Positions 8,247 to 18,173 of a DNA stretch of 36,335 bases are shown here, one piece after another. Where the stretch lies: assembly GCF_000526635.1 (NCBI RefSeq), contig NZ_JAGL01000032.1, forward strand, positions 1-36,335. Reading direction: 5' to 3'. The notes under the pieces are model-generated. The model ran no database searches, was not told the DNA's origin, and was given only the letters and a program-made list of their open reading frames with translations. A program made the position numbers and the translations under genes. Each line of letters begins with the position of its first letter. The first letter of the stretch is position 1. Source of the DNA: Aminobacter sp. J41. GTDB taxonomy: Bacteria; Pseudomonadota; Alphaproteobacteria; Rhizobiales; Rhizobiaceae.

Positions 8247-8477
8247 ATGGCTGACACTTGGCTTCCCTCACTCAAGACAGCAACCCCGCAGGAGGGGTTC
8301 GACCCTGCCACCAAAATGGCGCGGGTGGGCGTCAAGGTGACCCAGCCGTCCGCCGAGATTCGCGACAAGCTGCGCGCGGCCTACGATCAGGACACCACGC
8401 AGCTGATCGCCTCCTCACAGGTGATCGCCATCCATTTCCAGACGGTGGCGGCCGCCAACAATTACTGGCGCGACTGA
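8247..8477 (+). CDS. Small conserved hypothetical protein (76 aa)
   Basis: ATG 8247 has GGAAGGA about 7 bases upstream. The product (MADTWLPSLKTATPQEGFDP ... VAAANNYWRD) is soluble, has no cysteines and no membrane segment, and matches no family I can name. A longer frame back to 8013 overlaps DUF924 and is not supported. Its final codons form the left arm of a 15-bp terminator hairpin. Confidence 0.7.
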   Translation: MADTWLPSLKTATPQEGFDPATKMARVGVKVTQPSAEIRDKLRAAYDQDTTQLIASSQVIAIHFQTVAAANNYWRD

Positions 8478-8515
8478 CGCCCTCGCCTACGATTGACGCC
8501 AGGGCGTCAGTCGCG
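8469..8515. terminator. 15-bp perfect hairpin between convergent genes
   Basis: CGCGACTGACGCCCT (8469-8483) and AGGGCGTCAGTCGCG (8501-8515) are exact reverse complements with a 17-base loop. The left arm contains the stop codon of the 76-aa gene. The hairpin lies 12 bp from the stop of the convergent copA, so it probably terminates transcription from both sides. T-tracts are poor. Confidence 0.7.
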
Positions 8516-8527
8516 TCAGCGTTTCAG

Positions 8528-10879
8528 TCACAGTTTCAGTCCCCGCAACCGCAGCGCGTTGGCAATGACGCTGACCGACGACAGCGACATGGCGGCAGCC
8601 GCGATGATCGGTGACAGGAGCAGGCCGAAAGAAGGGTAAAGCACGCCTGCGGCAACCGGGATACCGGCGGCATTGTAGATGAAGGCGAAGAACAGGTTCT
8701 GGCGGATATTCGCCATCGTCGCCTCGGATAACCGCCGCGCCTTGACGATCCCCATCAGATCGCCCTTGAGCAGGGTGACGCCGGCGCTTTCGATGGCGAC
8801 ATCGGTGCCCGAGCCCATGGCGATGCCGACATCGGCGGCCGCCAGCGCCGGCGCGTCATTGACGCCGTCGCCCGCCATCGCCACCACTCGACCTTCCGCC
8901 TTGAGCCGGCTCACCACGGCGCTCTTTGCATCCGGCAGCACGTCGGCCTCGACCTCGTCGATGCCCAGTTGACGCGCGACGGCTTCGGCCGTGGTTTTAT
9001 TGTCGCCGGTCAGCATGACGATGCGGATGCCTTCGCCATGCAGCGCGTTCAACGCCTCCTGCGTCGTCGCCTTGACCGGATCGGCAATGGCGAAGATGCC
9101 GCCCGCTTTACCCTCGATTCCGATATAGATCGCCGTCGCGCCATCGTGGCGCAAGGCGTCCGCCCGTTCGGCAAGGGCCGACGCATCGACACCATGCTCC
9201 TTGAGGAACGCCGCATTGCCGAGCACGATCGCCTTGCCCTCGACGGTGCCGAGGGCGCCCTTGCCGAGCGGAGAGTCGAAATCCACCACGGGCGGGACTT
9301 CGATACCCTTCTTCTCTGCCGCTTCCACGATCGCCAGCGCCAGCGGATGTTCCGACGCCTTCTCGACGCCGGCGGCAAGCCGCAGGATTTCCGCTTCCTC
9401 GAAGCCGTTTGCCGCAACCACCGCCGTCACCGACGGCTTGCCCTCGGTGAGCGTGCCGGTCTTGTCGACGACGAGCGTGTCGACCTTCTCCATATGTTCG
9501 AGCGCTTCGGCGTTCTTGATCAGGACGCCGGCGCTGGCGCCCTTGCCGACGCCGACCATGATCGACATGGGCGTCGCCAGCCCCAGGGCGCAGGGACAGG
9601 CGATGATCAGAACCGAAACGGCCACGACCAGCCCGTAGGCGAAGCGCGGCTCGGGACCCCAGATGCCCCAGACGATGAAGGCCAGAATCGCGATGACGAT
9701 GACCAGCGGCACGAACCAGCCCGAGACCTGATCGGCCATGCGCTGGATCGGCGCGCGCGAGCGCTGCGCATCGGCGACCATCTGGACGATGCGCGACAGC
9801 ATCGTGTCGCGGCCGACCTTTTCGGCGCGGATCACCAGCGCCCCGGTCTGATTCAGCGTGCCGCCGATGACCTGATCGCCCACAGTGCGGGTGACAGGCA
9901 TGGATTCGCCGGTGACCATCGCTTCATCAAGCGAGGAGCGTCCGTCCTCGACGACGCCATCGACCGGCACGGTCTCGCCGGGCCGCACACGCAGCCTGTC
10001 GCCGAGGGCAACGTGCTCGACCGGAACGTCTTCCTCCACGCCATCGTCACCGACGCGCCGCGCCGTCTTCGGCGCCAGATCGAGAAGCGCCCTGATCGCG
10101 CCCGAGGTCTGCTCACGGGCGCGCAGTTCCAGCACCTGGCCAAGCAGCACCAGAACGGTGATGACCGCCGCCGCCTCGAAATAGACCGCGACCGTGCCAT
10201 CTTCCGCGCGAAAGGCGGCGGGGAAAATACCCGGCGCAAGGGTGGCGACGATGCTGTAGGCCCAGGCGACGCCCGTGCCCATGGCGATCAGGGTGAACAT
10301 GTTGAGGCTGCGATTGACCAGCGACGCCCAGGCGCGCTCAAAGAACGGCCATCCGCACCACAAAACCACCGGCGTCGCCAGAACGAGCTGAACCCAGATC
10401 GATATCCGCATCGGCACCAGATGATGCAGTGCGGGAATAAGGTGACTGCCCATTTCGAGCACGAAGACCGGAGCGGCGAGGACCAGCCCGATCCAGAAGC
10501 GCCGTGTCATGTCGGCGAGTTCCGGGCTGGGGCCGCTGTCGGCGGTCACCATCAACGGCTCCAGCGCCATGCCGCAGATCGGGCAGCTTCCCGGCCCATC
10601 CTGCCGGATCTCGGGATGCATCGGACAGGTCCAGATCGCGCCCTCGGGCGCGTCCGGAGCGGGCGCCGCGTCTCCTGCAAGATATCGGGCGGGGTCCGCC
10701 TTGAATTTCGCCTTGCAGGAAGCCGAGCAGAAATAGTGAGTGTGACCCTCATGGGTCAGGTGATGTTCCGCCGTCTGCGGATCGACCTCCATGCCGCAGA
10801 CGGGGTCCTTCACAAGATGCGCATGACCCGAATGGTCATGATCATGCGAATGGTGCTGATGCTTACCGTGTCCGTTCAT
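8528..10879 (-). CDS. copA: Copper-exporting P1B-1 ATPase with YHS and HMBD domains
   Basis: This 783-residue inner-membrane Cu(I) export pump has a His-rich N-terminus (nine His in 21 residues), then a YHS/TRASH-type domain (KDPVCGM, C28, with C51 and C55), then a heavy-metal-binding domain ([21 protein letters not shown]85/C99/C102), and no classical HMA domain. The core has TGES (323-326), CPC (428-430), DKTGT (D472), SEHPLA, and GDGVNDAP (670-677). This architecture is typical of CopA/SilP-type copper or silver pumps in proteobacteria. It lies 35 bp downstream of the flavin disulfide reductase and is probably co-transcribed with it. The ATG is preceded only by a weak purine run. Confidence 0.95.
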   Translation of the reverse strand: MNGHGKHQHHSHDHDHSGHAHLVKDPVCGMEVDPQTAEHHLTHEGHTHYFCSASCKAKFKADPARYLAGDAAPAPDAPEGAIWTCPMHPEIRQDGPGSCPICGMALEPLMVTADSGPSPELADMTRRFWIGLVLAAPVFVLEMGSHLIPALHHLVPMRISIWVQLVLATPVVLWCGWPFFERAWASLVNRSLNMFTLIAMGTGVAWAYSIVATLAPGIFPAAFRAEDGTVAVYFEAAAVITVLVLLGQVLELRAREQTSGAIRALLDLAPKTARRVGDDGVEEDVPVEHVALGDRLRVRPGETVPVDGVVEDGRSSLDEAMVTGESMPVTRTVGDQVIGGTLNQTGALVIRAEKVGRDTMLSRIVQMVADAQRSRAPIQRMADQVSGWFVPLVIVIAILAFIVWGIWGPEPRFAYGLVVAVSVLIIACPCALGLATPMSIMVGVGKGASAGVLIKNAEALEHMEKVDTLVVDKTGTLTEGKPSVTAVVAANGFEEAEILRLAAGVEKASEHPLALAIVEAAEKKGIEVPPVVDFDSPLGKGALGTVEGKAIVLGNAAFLKEHGVDASALAERADALRHDGATAIYIGIEGKAGGIFAIADPVKATTQEALNALHGEGIRIVMLTGDNKTTAEAVARQLGIDEVEADVLPDAKSAVVSRLKAEGRVVAMAGDGVNDAPALAAADVGIAMGSGTDVAIESAGVTLLKGDLMGIVKARRLSEATMANIRQNLFFAFIYNAAGIPVAAGVLYPSFGLLLSPIIAAAAMSLSSVSVIANALRLRGLKL

Positions 10880-10914
10880 TCTCTAACCCGCCGCCTCACC
10901 TGAGCCTGGAAAAT

Positions 10915-12303
10915 TCATCTTTTCGCTACAGTGCCGAACAGCGCGTTCAGCCCCTCGGCCATCGTCGGATGCGCAAGAATGGCGTCGCGCAGGACGCTGT
11001 AGGGCAACCGGCCGAGCATGGCTGCCTGCACCACGGCCATCACTTCCCCGGCCTCCGAACCGATCATGGCAAAGCCTGCGATCCGGTCCTGCGGATCGAC
11101 CAGCGCCTTCACGAAGCCCGAGGTTTGCGAGGTCGTCCGCGTCCGCAGCACTGCCTTCATCGGCAGTTTCGCGACGCGCATATCAATTCCACTGGCGTGC
11201 GCTTCCGCTTCGCTCATGCCGATGCGGGCAAGCGGCGGGTCGATGAACATGCAATAGGGCATCAGCCGCCCTGTGGTCGTTCTGTCCCCACCATCGAGAT
11301 TGTCCCGGATAATTCGGAAATCATCGAGCGATGCGTGGGTGAATTGCGGACTTCCCGCGCATTCTCCGATGGCCCATACGTCCCTTGCAGTCGTCTCCAG
11401 TCGATCGTTCACCTTGATGGTGCCGCGATCCGTCAGCGCAATGCCTGCCTCTTCAAGCCCTATGCCTTGCGTGTTGGGGGTGCGGCCGGCCGCGACCAGA
11501 ATGTCCGTGCCCTCGATCGTTCTTGAACCGTCCGGCGTCCGAATGGTGGCGCGCACGCTTTCGCCCGACCGGCCCTCCACCTTCTCGACTTCGGCAGACA
11601 AAAGCACCTCTATGCCTTCCGCCTCCAGAATCCGCCGAACTTCTTCGGAAACATCCTCGTCCTCGCGCTTCAGCAGTCGCGGGCCACGGTCCACAATGGT
11701 GACGCGACTGCCGAAGCGCTGATAGGCCTGCGCCAGTTCAAGCCCGACATAGCCCCCGCCGAGAACGATCAGGTGGGCCGGCAACCGGTCCAGTTCGAGC
11801 GCTTCGATATGGGTGAGCGGCTTGGCTTCGGCCAGACCGGGGACGGGCGGAATGGTTGCATGCGTCCCAAGGTTGAGAAACAGCTTTTCAGCGACGAGCA
11901 GCCGCGTCCCGCCATCGTTCAGCGCGATCTCGACCGCGCTTGGCGCGACGAGGCGGGCGTTGCCCATGATGAGTTCCGCGCCCGTCGCCTCGTAGCGTTC
12001 CAGATGAAACGTCACGAGGCTTTTGACCATGGCGCGCTTGCGCTCCACAACCGTCTTCATGTCGACCGAGACGGGGCCGGTCGCAACGCCATACTCCCCG
12101 GCGTGGGCAACGGCATGGGCGATACCCGCGCTCCAGATCTCGTTCTTGCTTGGCAGGCAGTTGATGTTGGGGCACGAGCCGCCGATCCAGCGCCGCTCGA
12201 TGACAGCCACCTTCTGGCCGGCTTGCGCCATATGCCAGGCGAGGTATTTGCCGCCTTCGCCACTGCCGATTACGACGGCGTCGTAGCGCTCCGCTTCCGT
12301 CAT
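10915..12303 (-). CDS. Class I flavin disulfide reductase (MerA/Lpd-like)
   Basis: This 462-residue cytosolic FAD/NAD(P)H oxidoreductase has an FAD-binding N-terminus (VVIGSGEGGKYLAWHMA), the redox-active disulfide GGSCPNINCLPSK (C44/C49), a second Rossmann motif (VLGGGYVGLELAQAYQRFG), FAD-binding AIGECAGSPQFTH, and the dimer-domain AHPTMAEGL with the His that assists the thiol. It lacks the C-terminal Cys-Cys and the N-terminal HMA domain of true MerA, so mercuric reductase is unlikely. It may reduce metals or thiols, or be a soluble transhydrogenase-like enzyme. ATG 12303 is preferred over the upstream TTG. It appears to head an operon with copA. Confidence 0.88.
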   Translation of the reverse strand: MTEAERYDAVVIGSGEGGKYLAWHMAQAGQKVAVIERRWIGGSCPNINCLPSKNEIWSAGIAHAVAHAGEYGVATGPVSVDMKTVVERKRAMVKSLVTFHLERYEATGAELIMGNARLVAPSAVEIALNDGGTRLLVAEKLFLNLGTHATIPPVPGLAEAKPLTHIEALELDRLPAHLIVLGGGYVGLELAQAYQRFGSRVTIVDRGPRLLKREDEDVSEEVRRILEAEGIEVLLSAEVEKVEGRSGESVRATIRTPDGSRTIEGTDILVAAGRTPNTQGIGLEEAGIALTDRGTIKVNDRLETTARDVWAIGECAGSPQFTHASLDDFRIIRDNLDGGDRTTTGRLMPYCMFIDPPLARIGMSEAEAHASGIDMRVAKLPMKAVLRTRTTSQTSGFVKALVDPQDRIAGFAMIGSEAGEVMAVVQAAMLGRLPYSVLRDAILAHPTMAEGLNALFGTVAKR

Positions 12304-12597
12304 CAACTACGCATCCTTCAGCAACACCGCCCCTATCCAAGCGATGAAAATATGCCACCCGGCCCTCTATGCGGGATCATGTCATACTCTTGCGGGGTCG
12401 GAAAATTACTGTTGCTATTGCGAGCAGCCCCTTGAAGTAGCCTTACTGCCAGTTTCGGCGCCGTCGCATCATTTCTGGGCCGGGGCCTTAAAATGGGCCA
12501 TGATCAGGGAGTGTAGTCGGTTTTGCCCTGGCTGTATTGTCCGAAAGGGAACATGCCGACTTGCGAAGGATTGGCCGACTTTCTGTAGGAGAAAATC
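12304..12597. promoter_or_regulatory. Divergent promoter region, reductase/copA and SDR genes
   Basis: These 294 bases separate divergent genes and must hold both promoters. I looked for a MerR/CueR-type operator with a long spacer and found no convincing dyad. TAGGAGA 5 bases before 12598 is the SDR ribosome site. Confidence 0.4.
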
Positions 12598-13377
12598 ATG
12601 TCTTTGAACGATAAAGTCATATTGGTAACCGGCGCTGGCCAGGGGATCGGACGCGGCATTGCGCTGCGGCTTGCAAAGGAAGGCGCCAACCTCGCGCTGG
12701 CCGATGTCAAGGCCGACAAGCTCGACTCCGTTCGCAAGGAAGTCGAAGCGCTCGGACGCAAGGCCACCACCGTTGTTGCCGATGTCAGCAAACGCGACGA
12801 TGTCTACGCCGCTATCGACCATGCGGAAAAGCAACTCGGCGGGTTCGACGTCATCGTCAACAATGCCGGCATCGCTCAGGTCAAGCCGATCGCCGACGTC
12901 ACGCCCGAGGACATGGACCTGATCTTCCGCATCAATGTCGACGGCGTGCTCTGGGGTATCCAGGCGGCTGCGAAGAAATTCAAGGATCGCGGACAGAAAG
13001 GCAAGATCATCAACGCCTGCTCGATCGCCGGACATGACGGTTTCGCCATGCTTGGCGTCTATTCGGCGACCAAGTTCGCCGTGCGGGCGCTAACGCAAGC
13101 CGCCGCCAAGGAATATGCCAGCGCGGGCATCACGGTGAACGCCTATTGCCCCGGCATCGTCGGCACCGACATGTGGGTGGAGATCGATGAGCGTTTTTCC
13201 GAGATCACTGGAACGCCGAAGGGCGAAACCTACAAGAAGTATGTCGAAGGCATCGCTTTGGGTCGCGCGCAGACACCGGAGGACGTGGCAGCGTTGGTCG
13301 CTTTCCTCGCGGGCGCCGATTCCGACTACATCACAGGACAGTCGATCCTGACCGATGGCGGTATCGTCTACCGATAA
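12598..13377 (+). CDS. Short-chain dehydrogenase, diacetyl/acetoin reductase type
   Basis: This 259-residue classical SDR has the cofactor site [10 protein letters not shown] (residues 11-20), VNNAG, the catalytic Ser in [11 protein letters not shown], the YSATK catalytic pair, and [13 protein letters not shown]. The last motif and the overall pattern are typical of (S)-acetoin-forming diacetyl reductase / meso-2,3-butanediol dehydrogenase (ButA/BudC), which interconverts diacetyl, acetoin and butanediol with NADH. Substrate assignment is by family resemblance only. A TAGGAG ribosome site is well placed. It is a single gene flanked by metal-resistance genes on the other strand. Confidence 0.88.
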   Translation: MSLNDKVILVTGAGQGIGRGIALRLAKEGANLALADVKADKLDSVRKEVEALGRKATTVVADVSKRDDVYAAIDHAEKQLGGFDVIVNNAGIAQVKPIADVTPEDMDLIFRINVDGVLWGIQAAAKKFKDRGQKGKIINACSIAGHDGFAMLGVYSATKFAVRALTQAAAKEYASAGITVNAYCPGIVGTDMWVEIDERFSEITGTPKGETYKKYVEGIALGRAQTPEDVAALVAFLAGADSDYITGQSILTDGGIVYR

Positions 13378-13634
13378 GGCCGCCTGCCAAATCGCGAATG
13401 TTCAGAAGCGGCCGCACCGGGAAACGGCCTTGTGAGAATTTCTCCCTTCAGCGGAATGGTTCCGTCTGGAAGAGCCGCGTTTTGTCGGAGAGAATTGTCC
13501 TCTTGTTCCTGGGCATGGCATCGCCGCCTTCGGCCGCCATTCGCACCACAGGTTCTTGACCGGCATTCGACGCCTACTGAAGAGCGGTCGGTTCCTCATC
13601 TACGCGCGTTTCGGGCGGGATTGCCGTCATCCAG

Positions 13635-15659
13635 TCAAACCCCTGACTGGTATGAAGGCTCTACCGAGCCGGCGTCGGGTTGGCGTCGCAGTGAGGTCGC
13701 ACTGCGCGCCCGGATCGGGTCGGCGAGCAGCCTGAGGCCGTTCAGCACCACAAGAACCGTGCCGCCCTCATGCCCCACCACCGCGAGCGGCAGCGGCAGG
13801 GCGAAGAACAGGCTCGAGGCGACCAGAAGCAGCATCATGCCGATGGCGAAAGTCAGATTCTGACGGATGATCCGGCGGGTGCGGCGCGCCAACCGATGCG
13901 CCGCGGCAAGGCGGGCCATGTCCTCCGACAACAGCGCGACATCGGCTGCCTGCAAGGCGACGTCGCTGCCCGCTGCGCCCATGGCGATGCCGACATCGGC
14001 CCGCGCCAGCGCGGCGGCGTCGTTCACCCCGTCGCCGACAAAGGCCACCTTTCCATTCTTCGCCAGTTCGCCCACCAACCGGACCTTGTCTTCAGGCAGC
14101 AGATCGGCATGGACATCCTTTGCCTCCAGTCCGAGTTCCGCGGCGATCCGCAAGCCGACAGGGCGCCGGTCGCCGGTCATCATGGCAATAGTATCTACCC
14201 CAGCCGTCCTGAGCGCAGCCAGTCCGGCGGCCGAGGTCTCGCGCGGACGGTCGGCGACGGTGAGCGCACCATAGACCCGATCTCCCCGCCCCAGCCACAC
14301 CACGGTCTGGCTACCATCCGTCAGTTTCACAAATTCCGGAGCATCCAGCGATGCGCCCATGCGCGCGGCCATGCGCGGATTGCCGGCCCAGAGCGGGCCC
14401 ACGGCATCCTCCCCCGTAATCCCCTCACTTGGCACGGTTTCCACATCGCGCACCTCGGCGACGGTTATGCCTTTTTCGTCGATGTGGCGGCGGATCGCAT
14501 CGGCAATTGGATGTTCGGAATGCGCCTCGAGACCGGCGATCAATGACAGGAACCGCTCTTCGGCCTGTGCTCCCGATTCCGACGCCATCACCTGCGTCAC
14601 CTCGGCCTTGCCTGTGGTCAGCGTACCGGTCTTGTCGAAGGCGAAGATATCGACCTCGGCCAGCGTCTCCAGCGCCGCGCCGCCCTTGAACAGAACACCG
14701 CCGCGCGCGGCCGCCGCCAATGCCGAGAGGATCGCCGCCGGGACCGATATCACTACCGCGCAGGGGCTGGCCGCGACCAGCAGCGTCGCGGCGCGATAAA
14801 GCGCATCCTGCATTGTCCAGCCGAGTGCGAGGAATATAATGAGTGCCAGCACCGCGCCGGCCAGCACCGCGATGGTATAGCGCTGGCCGAACCAGGCGCT
14901 GAACCGTTCGGAAGGAGCGCGTGCGGCCTGAGCCTCGGTCACCAGTTCGATCATCCGCGCCACGGTGCTTTCCGCGACCGGACGGGTAACGCGGACGAGC
15001 AGCACGGCGTTGAGGTTCACCGTGGCCTCGAACACCTTTGCGCCGGGGCCCTTGCCGACCGGCATCGATTCGCCGGTGATCGTCGCCTCATCGAGCGAGC
15101 CTTCCCCTTCCGCCACCTCGCCATCGGCCGGCACACGCGCACCGGGGCGCAACACCACCAGGTCGCCGGCCACGAGATCGCCCACCGAAACTTCCGTGAC
15201 GGTGCCGTCAGGAGCGCGCCTGAGCGCGGTGTCGGGACGCAGCGCCATCAGCGCCTCGACGGCATGGCGCGCCCGGCCCATCGCCCGCTGCTCCAACGTG
15301 GTCGAGAGGCTGAACAGCGTCAGCAGCACCGCCCCTTCGAGCGCAGCACCCACCGCGGCGGCGGCAAGGGCTGCCACGATCATCAGAAGATCGATGTCGA
15401 GAACCCGCTCGTGCCAGAGCGACGTCAGGGCTCGGACCCCGGTCGGCACACCACCGGCCAGATAGACCAGCACGAGACCGACCGGTCCCCAAAGACCGGG
15501 GATCAAAAAGGCATCGACAGTCGCAAGCGCCATCCCGGCAAGTGTGATGCCGGTCAATGCTGTCATAAAGCGGTCGGAAGAAAGGTCGATTTGCAATTTG
15601 TGTTCCTGGCTGTGCCGCGACGGCGGCAGTGGCTGGGGAAACCGGGCAGCGGTGCCCAT
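13635..15659 (-). CDS. P1B-4 type metal ATPase (SPC; Co/Zn/Fe-like exporter)
   Basis: This 674-residue inner-membrane pump lacks N-terminal metal-binding domains. It has TGES (195-198), ASPCAVVIS (SPC at 298-300), [10 protein letters not shown] (D342), [16 protein letters not shown] and the C-terminal membrane motif HEGGT (630-634). SPC plus HEGGT defines subgroup P1B-4 (CoaT/CtpD/CzcP), known to export Co2+, Zn2+ or Fe2+. ATG 15659 lacks a good ribosome site; a TTG at about 15597 behind AGGAACACAAA would shorten the protein by 21 residues. It lies 51 bp after chrA on the same strand, so the two probably form one operon. Confidence 0.92.
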   Translation of the reverse strand: MGTAARFPQPLPPSRHSQEHKLQIDLSSDRFMTALTGITLAGMALATVDAFLIPGLWGPVGLVLVYLAGGVPTGVRALTSLWHERVLDIDLLMIVAALAAAAVGAALEGAVLLTLFSLSTTLEQRAMGRARHAVEALMALRPDTALRRAPDGTVTEVSVGDLVAGDLVVLRPGARVPADGEVAEGEGSLDEATITGESMPVGKGPGAKVFEATVNLNAVLLVRVTRPVAESTVARMIELVTEAQAARAPSERFSAWFGQRYTIAVLAGAVLALIIFLALGWTMQDALYRAATLLVAASPCAVVISVPAAILSALAAAARGGVLFKGGAALETLAEVDIFAFDKTGTLTTGKAEVTQVMASESGAQAEERFLSLIAGLEAHSEHPIADAIRRHIDEKGITVAEVRDVETVPSEGITGEDAVGPLWAGNPRMAARMGASLDAPEFVKLTDGSQTVVWLGRGDRVYGALTVADRPRETSAAGLAALRTAGVDTIAMMTGDRRPVGLRIAAELGLEAKDVHADLLPEDKVRLVGELAKNGKVAFVGDGVNDAAALARADVGIAMGAAGSDVALQAADVALLSEDMARLAAAHRLARRTRRIIRQNLTFAIGMMLLLVASSLFFALPLPLAVVGHEGGTVLVVLNGLRLLADPIRARSATSLRRQPDAGSVEPSYQSGV

Positions 15660-15710
15660 GCAGGCTGGCGTTACATTGCCGGTCGATCAGGTTCCGTTAT
15701 TCCTTTTCCA

Positions 15711-16946
15711 TCACAGCATCGAGCTTACCTCCAGGACCGCACCGCCGGCAGCCCCGATCAGCACCACGAGCCAGGGCGGAAATTTCCAGCTCATCAGGGC
15801 CACGAAGCAGGTCAGCGCCAGCGCAAAGTCACGGGGCGAACCGACCGAGCTGGTCCAGAGCGGATCGTAGAGCGCGGCGCCCAGAATGCCGACCACCGCG
15901 GCATTGGCCCCTGCCATCGGCGCCCGCACGCCGGAGCGTGCGCGCAGCGTGTTCCAGAACGGCAGCGCGCCGACAAGCAGCAGGAAGCCCGGCAGGAAGA
16001 TCGCAAAAAGGGCAAGCGTCGCGCCGGCGATCCCGTTCGGGCCGGGTTCGAGCAACATGCCGAGATAGGCGGCGAAGGTGAAGAGCGGCCCCGGCACCGC
16101 CTGGGCCGCGCCATAGCCGGCCAGGAACGCATCGGGCGTGACCCAGCCCGGGCGAACCACTTCGGCTTCCAGCAAAGGCAAGACCACATGGCCGCCGCCA
16201 AATACCAGCGCACCAGCGCGATAGAAGGCGTCGATCACCGCCAGCCCTTGCGCGGGAAACATCGCCGCCGCCAGCGGCAAGCCGAAGATCAGGATGAAGA
16301 ACAGGGCCAGCGCGATTATTCCCGCCTGCCGCGAGACCGGAAAATGCAGCGCTTCACCCGGCGATCCGGCCGTGTCCCGGCAAAGCCAGAGCCCGGCGAA
16401 CCCACCGAGCAGGATTGCACCCAACTGGCCCATGGCGCCCCCGATCAGCACCGCAATCAGGACGGCGGCGAGCGCGATGGTCTGGCGGGTGCGGTCGGGG
16501 CAAAGCGTGCGCGCCATGCCCCAGACTGCCTGCGCAACGATGGCCACCGCCACCAGTTTGAGCCCGTGCAATACCCCGGTGCCGAGCGGGCCTGAAATCG
16601 CCCCCGCTCCGAGCGCGAACAGCATCAGGAGCAGGGCGGAAGGCAAGGTAAAGGCGGCCCAGGCAGCCAGCGCACCCACCGGTCCGGCACGCTGCAAGCC
16701 CAGTGCGAAGCCGGCCTGGCTGGATGCTGGTCCCGGAAGGAATTGGCACAGTGCGACCAGATCGGCATAGCCACGATCGTCGATCCAGTCGCGGCGGGCA
16801 ACGAATTCCTCGCGGAAATAGCCGAGATGCGCGATCGGCCCGCCAAACGAGGTCAGGCCCAGTTTTAGAAAAGCGGCCAGAACCTCGCCCGGTGTTCCGT
16901 GTTGTTGGCGCTGAGGCATAACATTCCGCGTGTCATTGGCGGGCAT
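15711..16946 (-). CDS. chrA: Chromate efflux transporter ChrA
   Basis: This 411-residue polytopic membrane protein has two CHR domains. The first carries LTSFGGPIAHLGYFREEFV and QFLPGPASSQ, the second AGALVFGGGHVVLPLLEAEV and YGAAQAVPGPLFTFAAYLG. Both are hallmark motifs of bidomain ChrA, which exports chromate from the cytoplasm. ATG 16946 follows GGAG by 7 bases; ATG 16919 is an alternative. It lies between the LysR regulator and the P1B-4 ATPase, all on the minus strand. A chrB regulator, common beside chrA, is absent. Confidence 0.95.
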   Translation of the reverse strand: MPANDTRNVMPQRQQHGTPGEVLAAFLKLGLTSFGGPIAHLGYFREEFVARRDWIDDRGYADLVALCQFLPGPASSQAGFALGLQRAGPVGALAAWAAFTLPSALLLMLFALGAGAISGPLGTGVLHGLKLVAVAIVAQAVWGMARTLCPDRTRQTIALAAVLIAVLIGGAMGQLGAILLGGFAGLWLCRDTAGSPGEALHFPVSRQAGIIALALFFILIFGLPLAAAMFPAQGLAVIDAFYRAGALVFGGGHVVLPLLEAEVVRPGWVTPDAFLAGYGAAQAVPGPLFTFAAYLGMLLEPGPNGIAGATLALFAIFLPGFLLLVGALPFWNTLRARSGVRAPMAGANAAVVGILGAALYDPLWTSSVGSPRDFALALTCFVALMSWKFPPWLVVLIGAAGGAVLEVSSML

Positions 16947-17129
16947 GATGTCTCCGTGATGTTCGCAATGCAGGGCTCGCGAGGCGCCTCGGGCAGGCGC
17001 GTGCGATCGTTGCCCCTATATTGGGACAATGGGACAGGCAGGTGACTGCGAAAGCACGCGCCTCGTCGTTCCATCGGCATCGCAAGTTGCGTCCACGGGA
17101 CCGCACCCTGCAGGAGAGATATGGATGAA

Positions 17130-18053
17130 TCATGCCATGCCCGTCCGGAGACCGCTCGCCTGCGGACGGCGGCCCTCCAGAAGATCAGCGTCATCGGCGA
17201 GCGCGTCAGCCATGAAATCCATGAAGGCACGGATACGGGCGGTGTTGCGCAGGTCCTCATGGGTCAGCAGCCACAGATCGAGCCGGAAATCTTCCGGAAA
17301 CATGGCGATCCGGACAAGGTCGGGGGTGCGGTCGGCTACAGCGCAGGGCAACGGCGCAAGACCGATTCCGGACCTCGCCGCGGCAAGGGCGGCCGAGATC
17401 GAGTTGGTGCGATAGATCGGCCGCATTTTCGGCAGCCAATCCGCCAACTGATTGCCAATCGCTCCGTGCGACCGACCGAAACCGATCCAGTCGTTGTCGG
17501 CAAGATCGTCGTCGATTCCCTGAGCGGCACGGTCTGCCGAGGCATAGGCTCCGAATGCCAGCCGGCCGACGCGCCGGCCGACCAATATTTCCTGCGGCGT
17601 GTTGCCGATGCGCAGTGCGACATCGGCCTCGCGTCGGGTCAGGTCCAGGGGGCTGTCCGAAACGATCACCTCCAGTTCGATCCCCGGCTGCGCGGCATGG
17701 AAGGCCGCCAGATGCGGCGGCAATAACCCGGTCGCCAGCATATCGATGGCGGTGATGCGGATGAGCCCGCTCAGGCGCTGGTCCTGTCCTATCACCTGAC
17801 GCGACAGGGCGATAATTTCCTCGTCGATCCGGATGGCGGTCTCCTGCATGGCCTCTCCGGCGCCCGTCAGCGCATAGCCGTCCGGCAACCGCTCGAAGAG
17901 CCGGACGCCCAGACGTTCCTCGAAGGCCCCGAGACGGCGAAACACGGTCGAGTGCATTACGCCAAGGCTGCGCGCTGCGCCCGACAGCGTGCCCGCCCGA
18001 GCCACAGCGAGAAAGAAGCGCAGATCGTCCCAGTTCTGGTTCTGTGCATCCAT
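17130..18053 (-). CDS. LysR-family transcriptional regulator
   Basis: This 307-residue regulator has an N-terminal winged helix-turn-helix (WDDLRFFLAVARAGTLSGAA, then STVFRRLGAFEERLGVRLF) and a C-terminal effector domain (RITAIDMLATGLLPPHLAAF, EADVALRIGNTPQEILVGRR). The pattern is that of the subgroup with an N-terminal DLRFFLAVAR. It lies 183 bp upstream of chrA on the same strand and is divergent from tetR. A link to chromate or metal regulation is possible but not shown. Two TTGCCGGCA copies lie upstream. Confidence 0.92.
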   Translation of the reverse strand: MDAQNQNWDDLRFFLAVARAGTLSGAARSLGVMHSTVFRRLGAFEERLGVRLFERLPDGYALTGAGEAMQETAIRIDEEIIALSRQVIGQDQRLSGLIRITAIDMLATGLLPPHLAAFHAAQPGIELEVIVSDSPLDLTRREADVALRIGNTPQEILVGRRVGRLAFGAYASADRAAQGIDDDLADNDWIGFGRSHGAIGNQLADWLPKMRPIYRTNSISAALAAARSGIGLAPLPCAVADRTPDLVRIAMFPEDFRLDLWLLTHEDLRNTARIRAFMDFMADALADDADLLEGRRPQASGLRTGMA

Positions 18054-18083
18054 GAAGGATCACCCCTTCCAAGCCTGCTCCCA

Positions 18084-18115
18084 TTGCCGGCAGCTTGTCG
18101 CCAACTTGCCGGCAA
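18084..18115. promoter_or_regulatory. Paired TTGCCGGCA elements upstream of the LysR gene
   Basis: TTGCCGGCA occurs at 18084-18092 and again, as the perfect palindrome TTGCCGGCAA, at 18106-18115. The start-to-start spacing is 22 bp, about two helical turns, and the pair lies 31-62 bp upstream of the LysR start. Same-face spacing suggests an operator for the LysR protein or its neighbour. Confidence 0.5.
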
Positions 18116-18173
18116 CACCGCGCGTTCGCTTTGCCCCGTCAGAAAAGCTTGACCACGATGATTGCTCCACTTA

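Noticed and set aside
8969-10903. Long 644-codon plus-strand ORF
   Set aside because: It is exactly antisense to copA, which has all ATPase motifs. The plus-strand protein is rich in Arg, His and Asp with no domain, typical of a shadow frame in GC-rich DNA.
10915-12303. Mercuric reductase MerA
   Set aside because: The redox disulfide is present, but the C-terminal vicinal cysteines and N-terminal HMA domain are absent, and no mer genes are nearby.
15264-16595. 443-codon plus-strand ORF
   Set aside because: It is antisense to the start of the P1B-4 ATPase and most of chrA, and has a low-complexity, charged composition.
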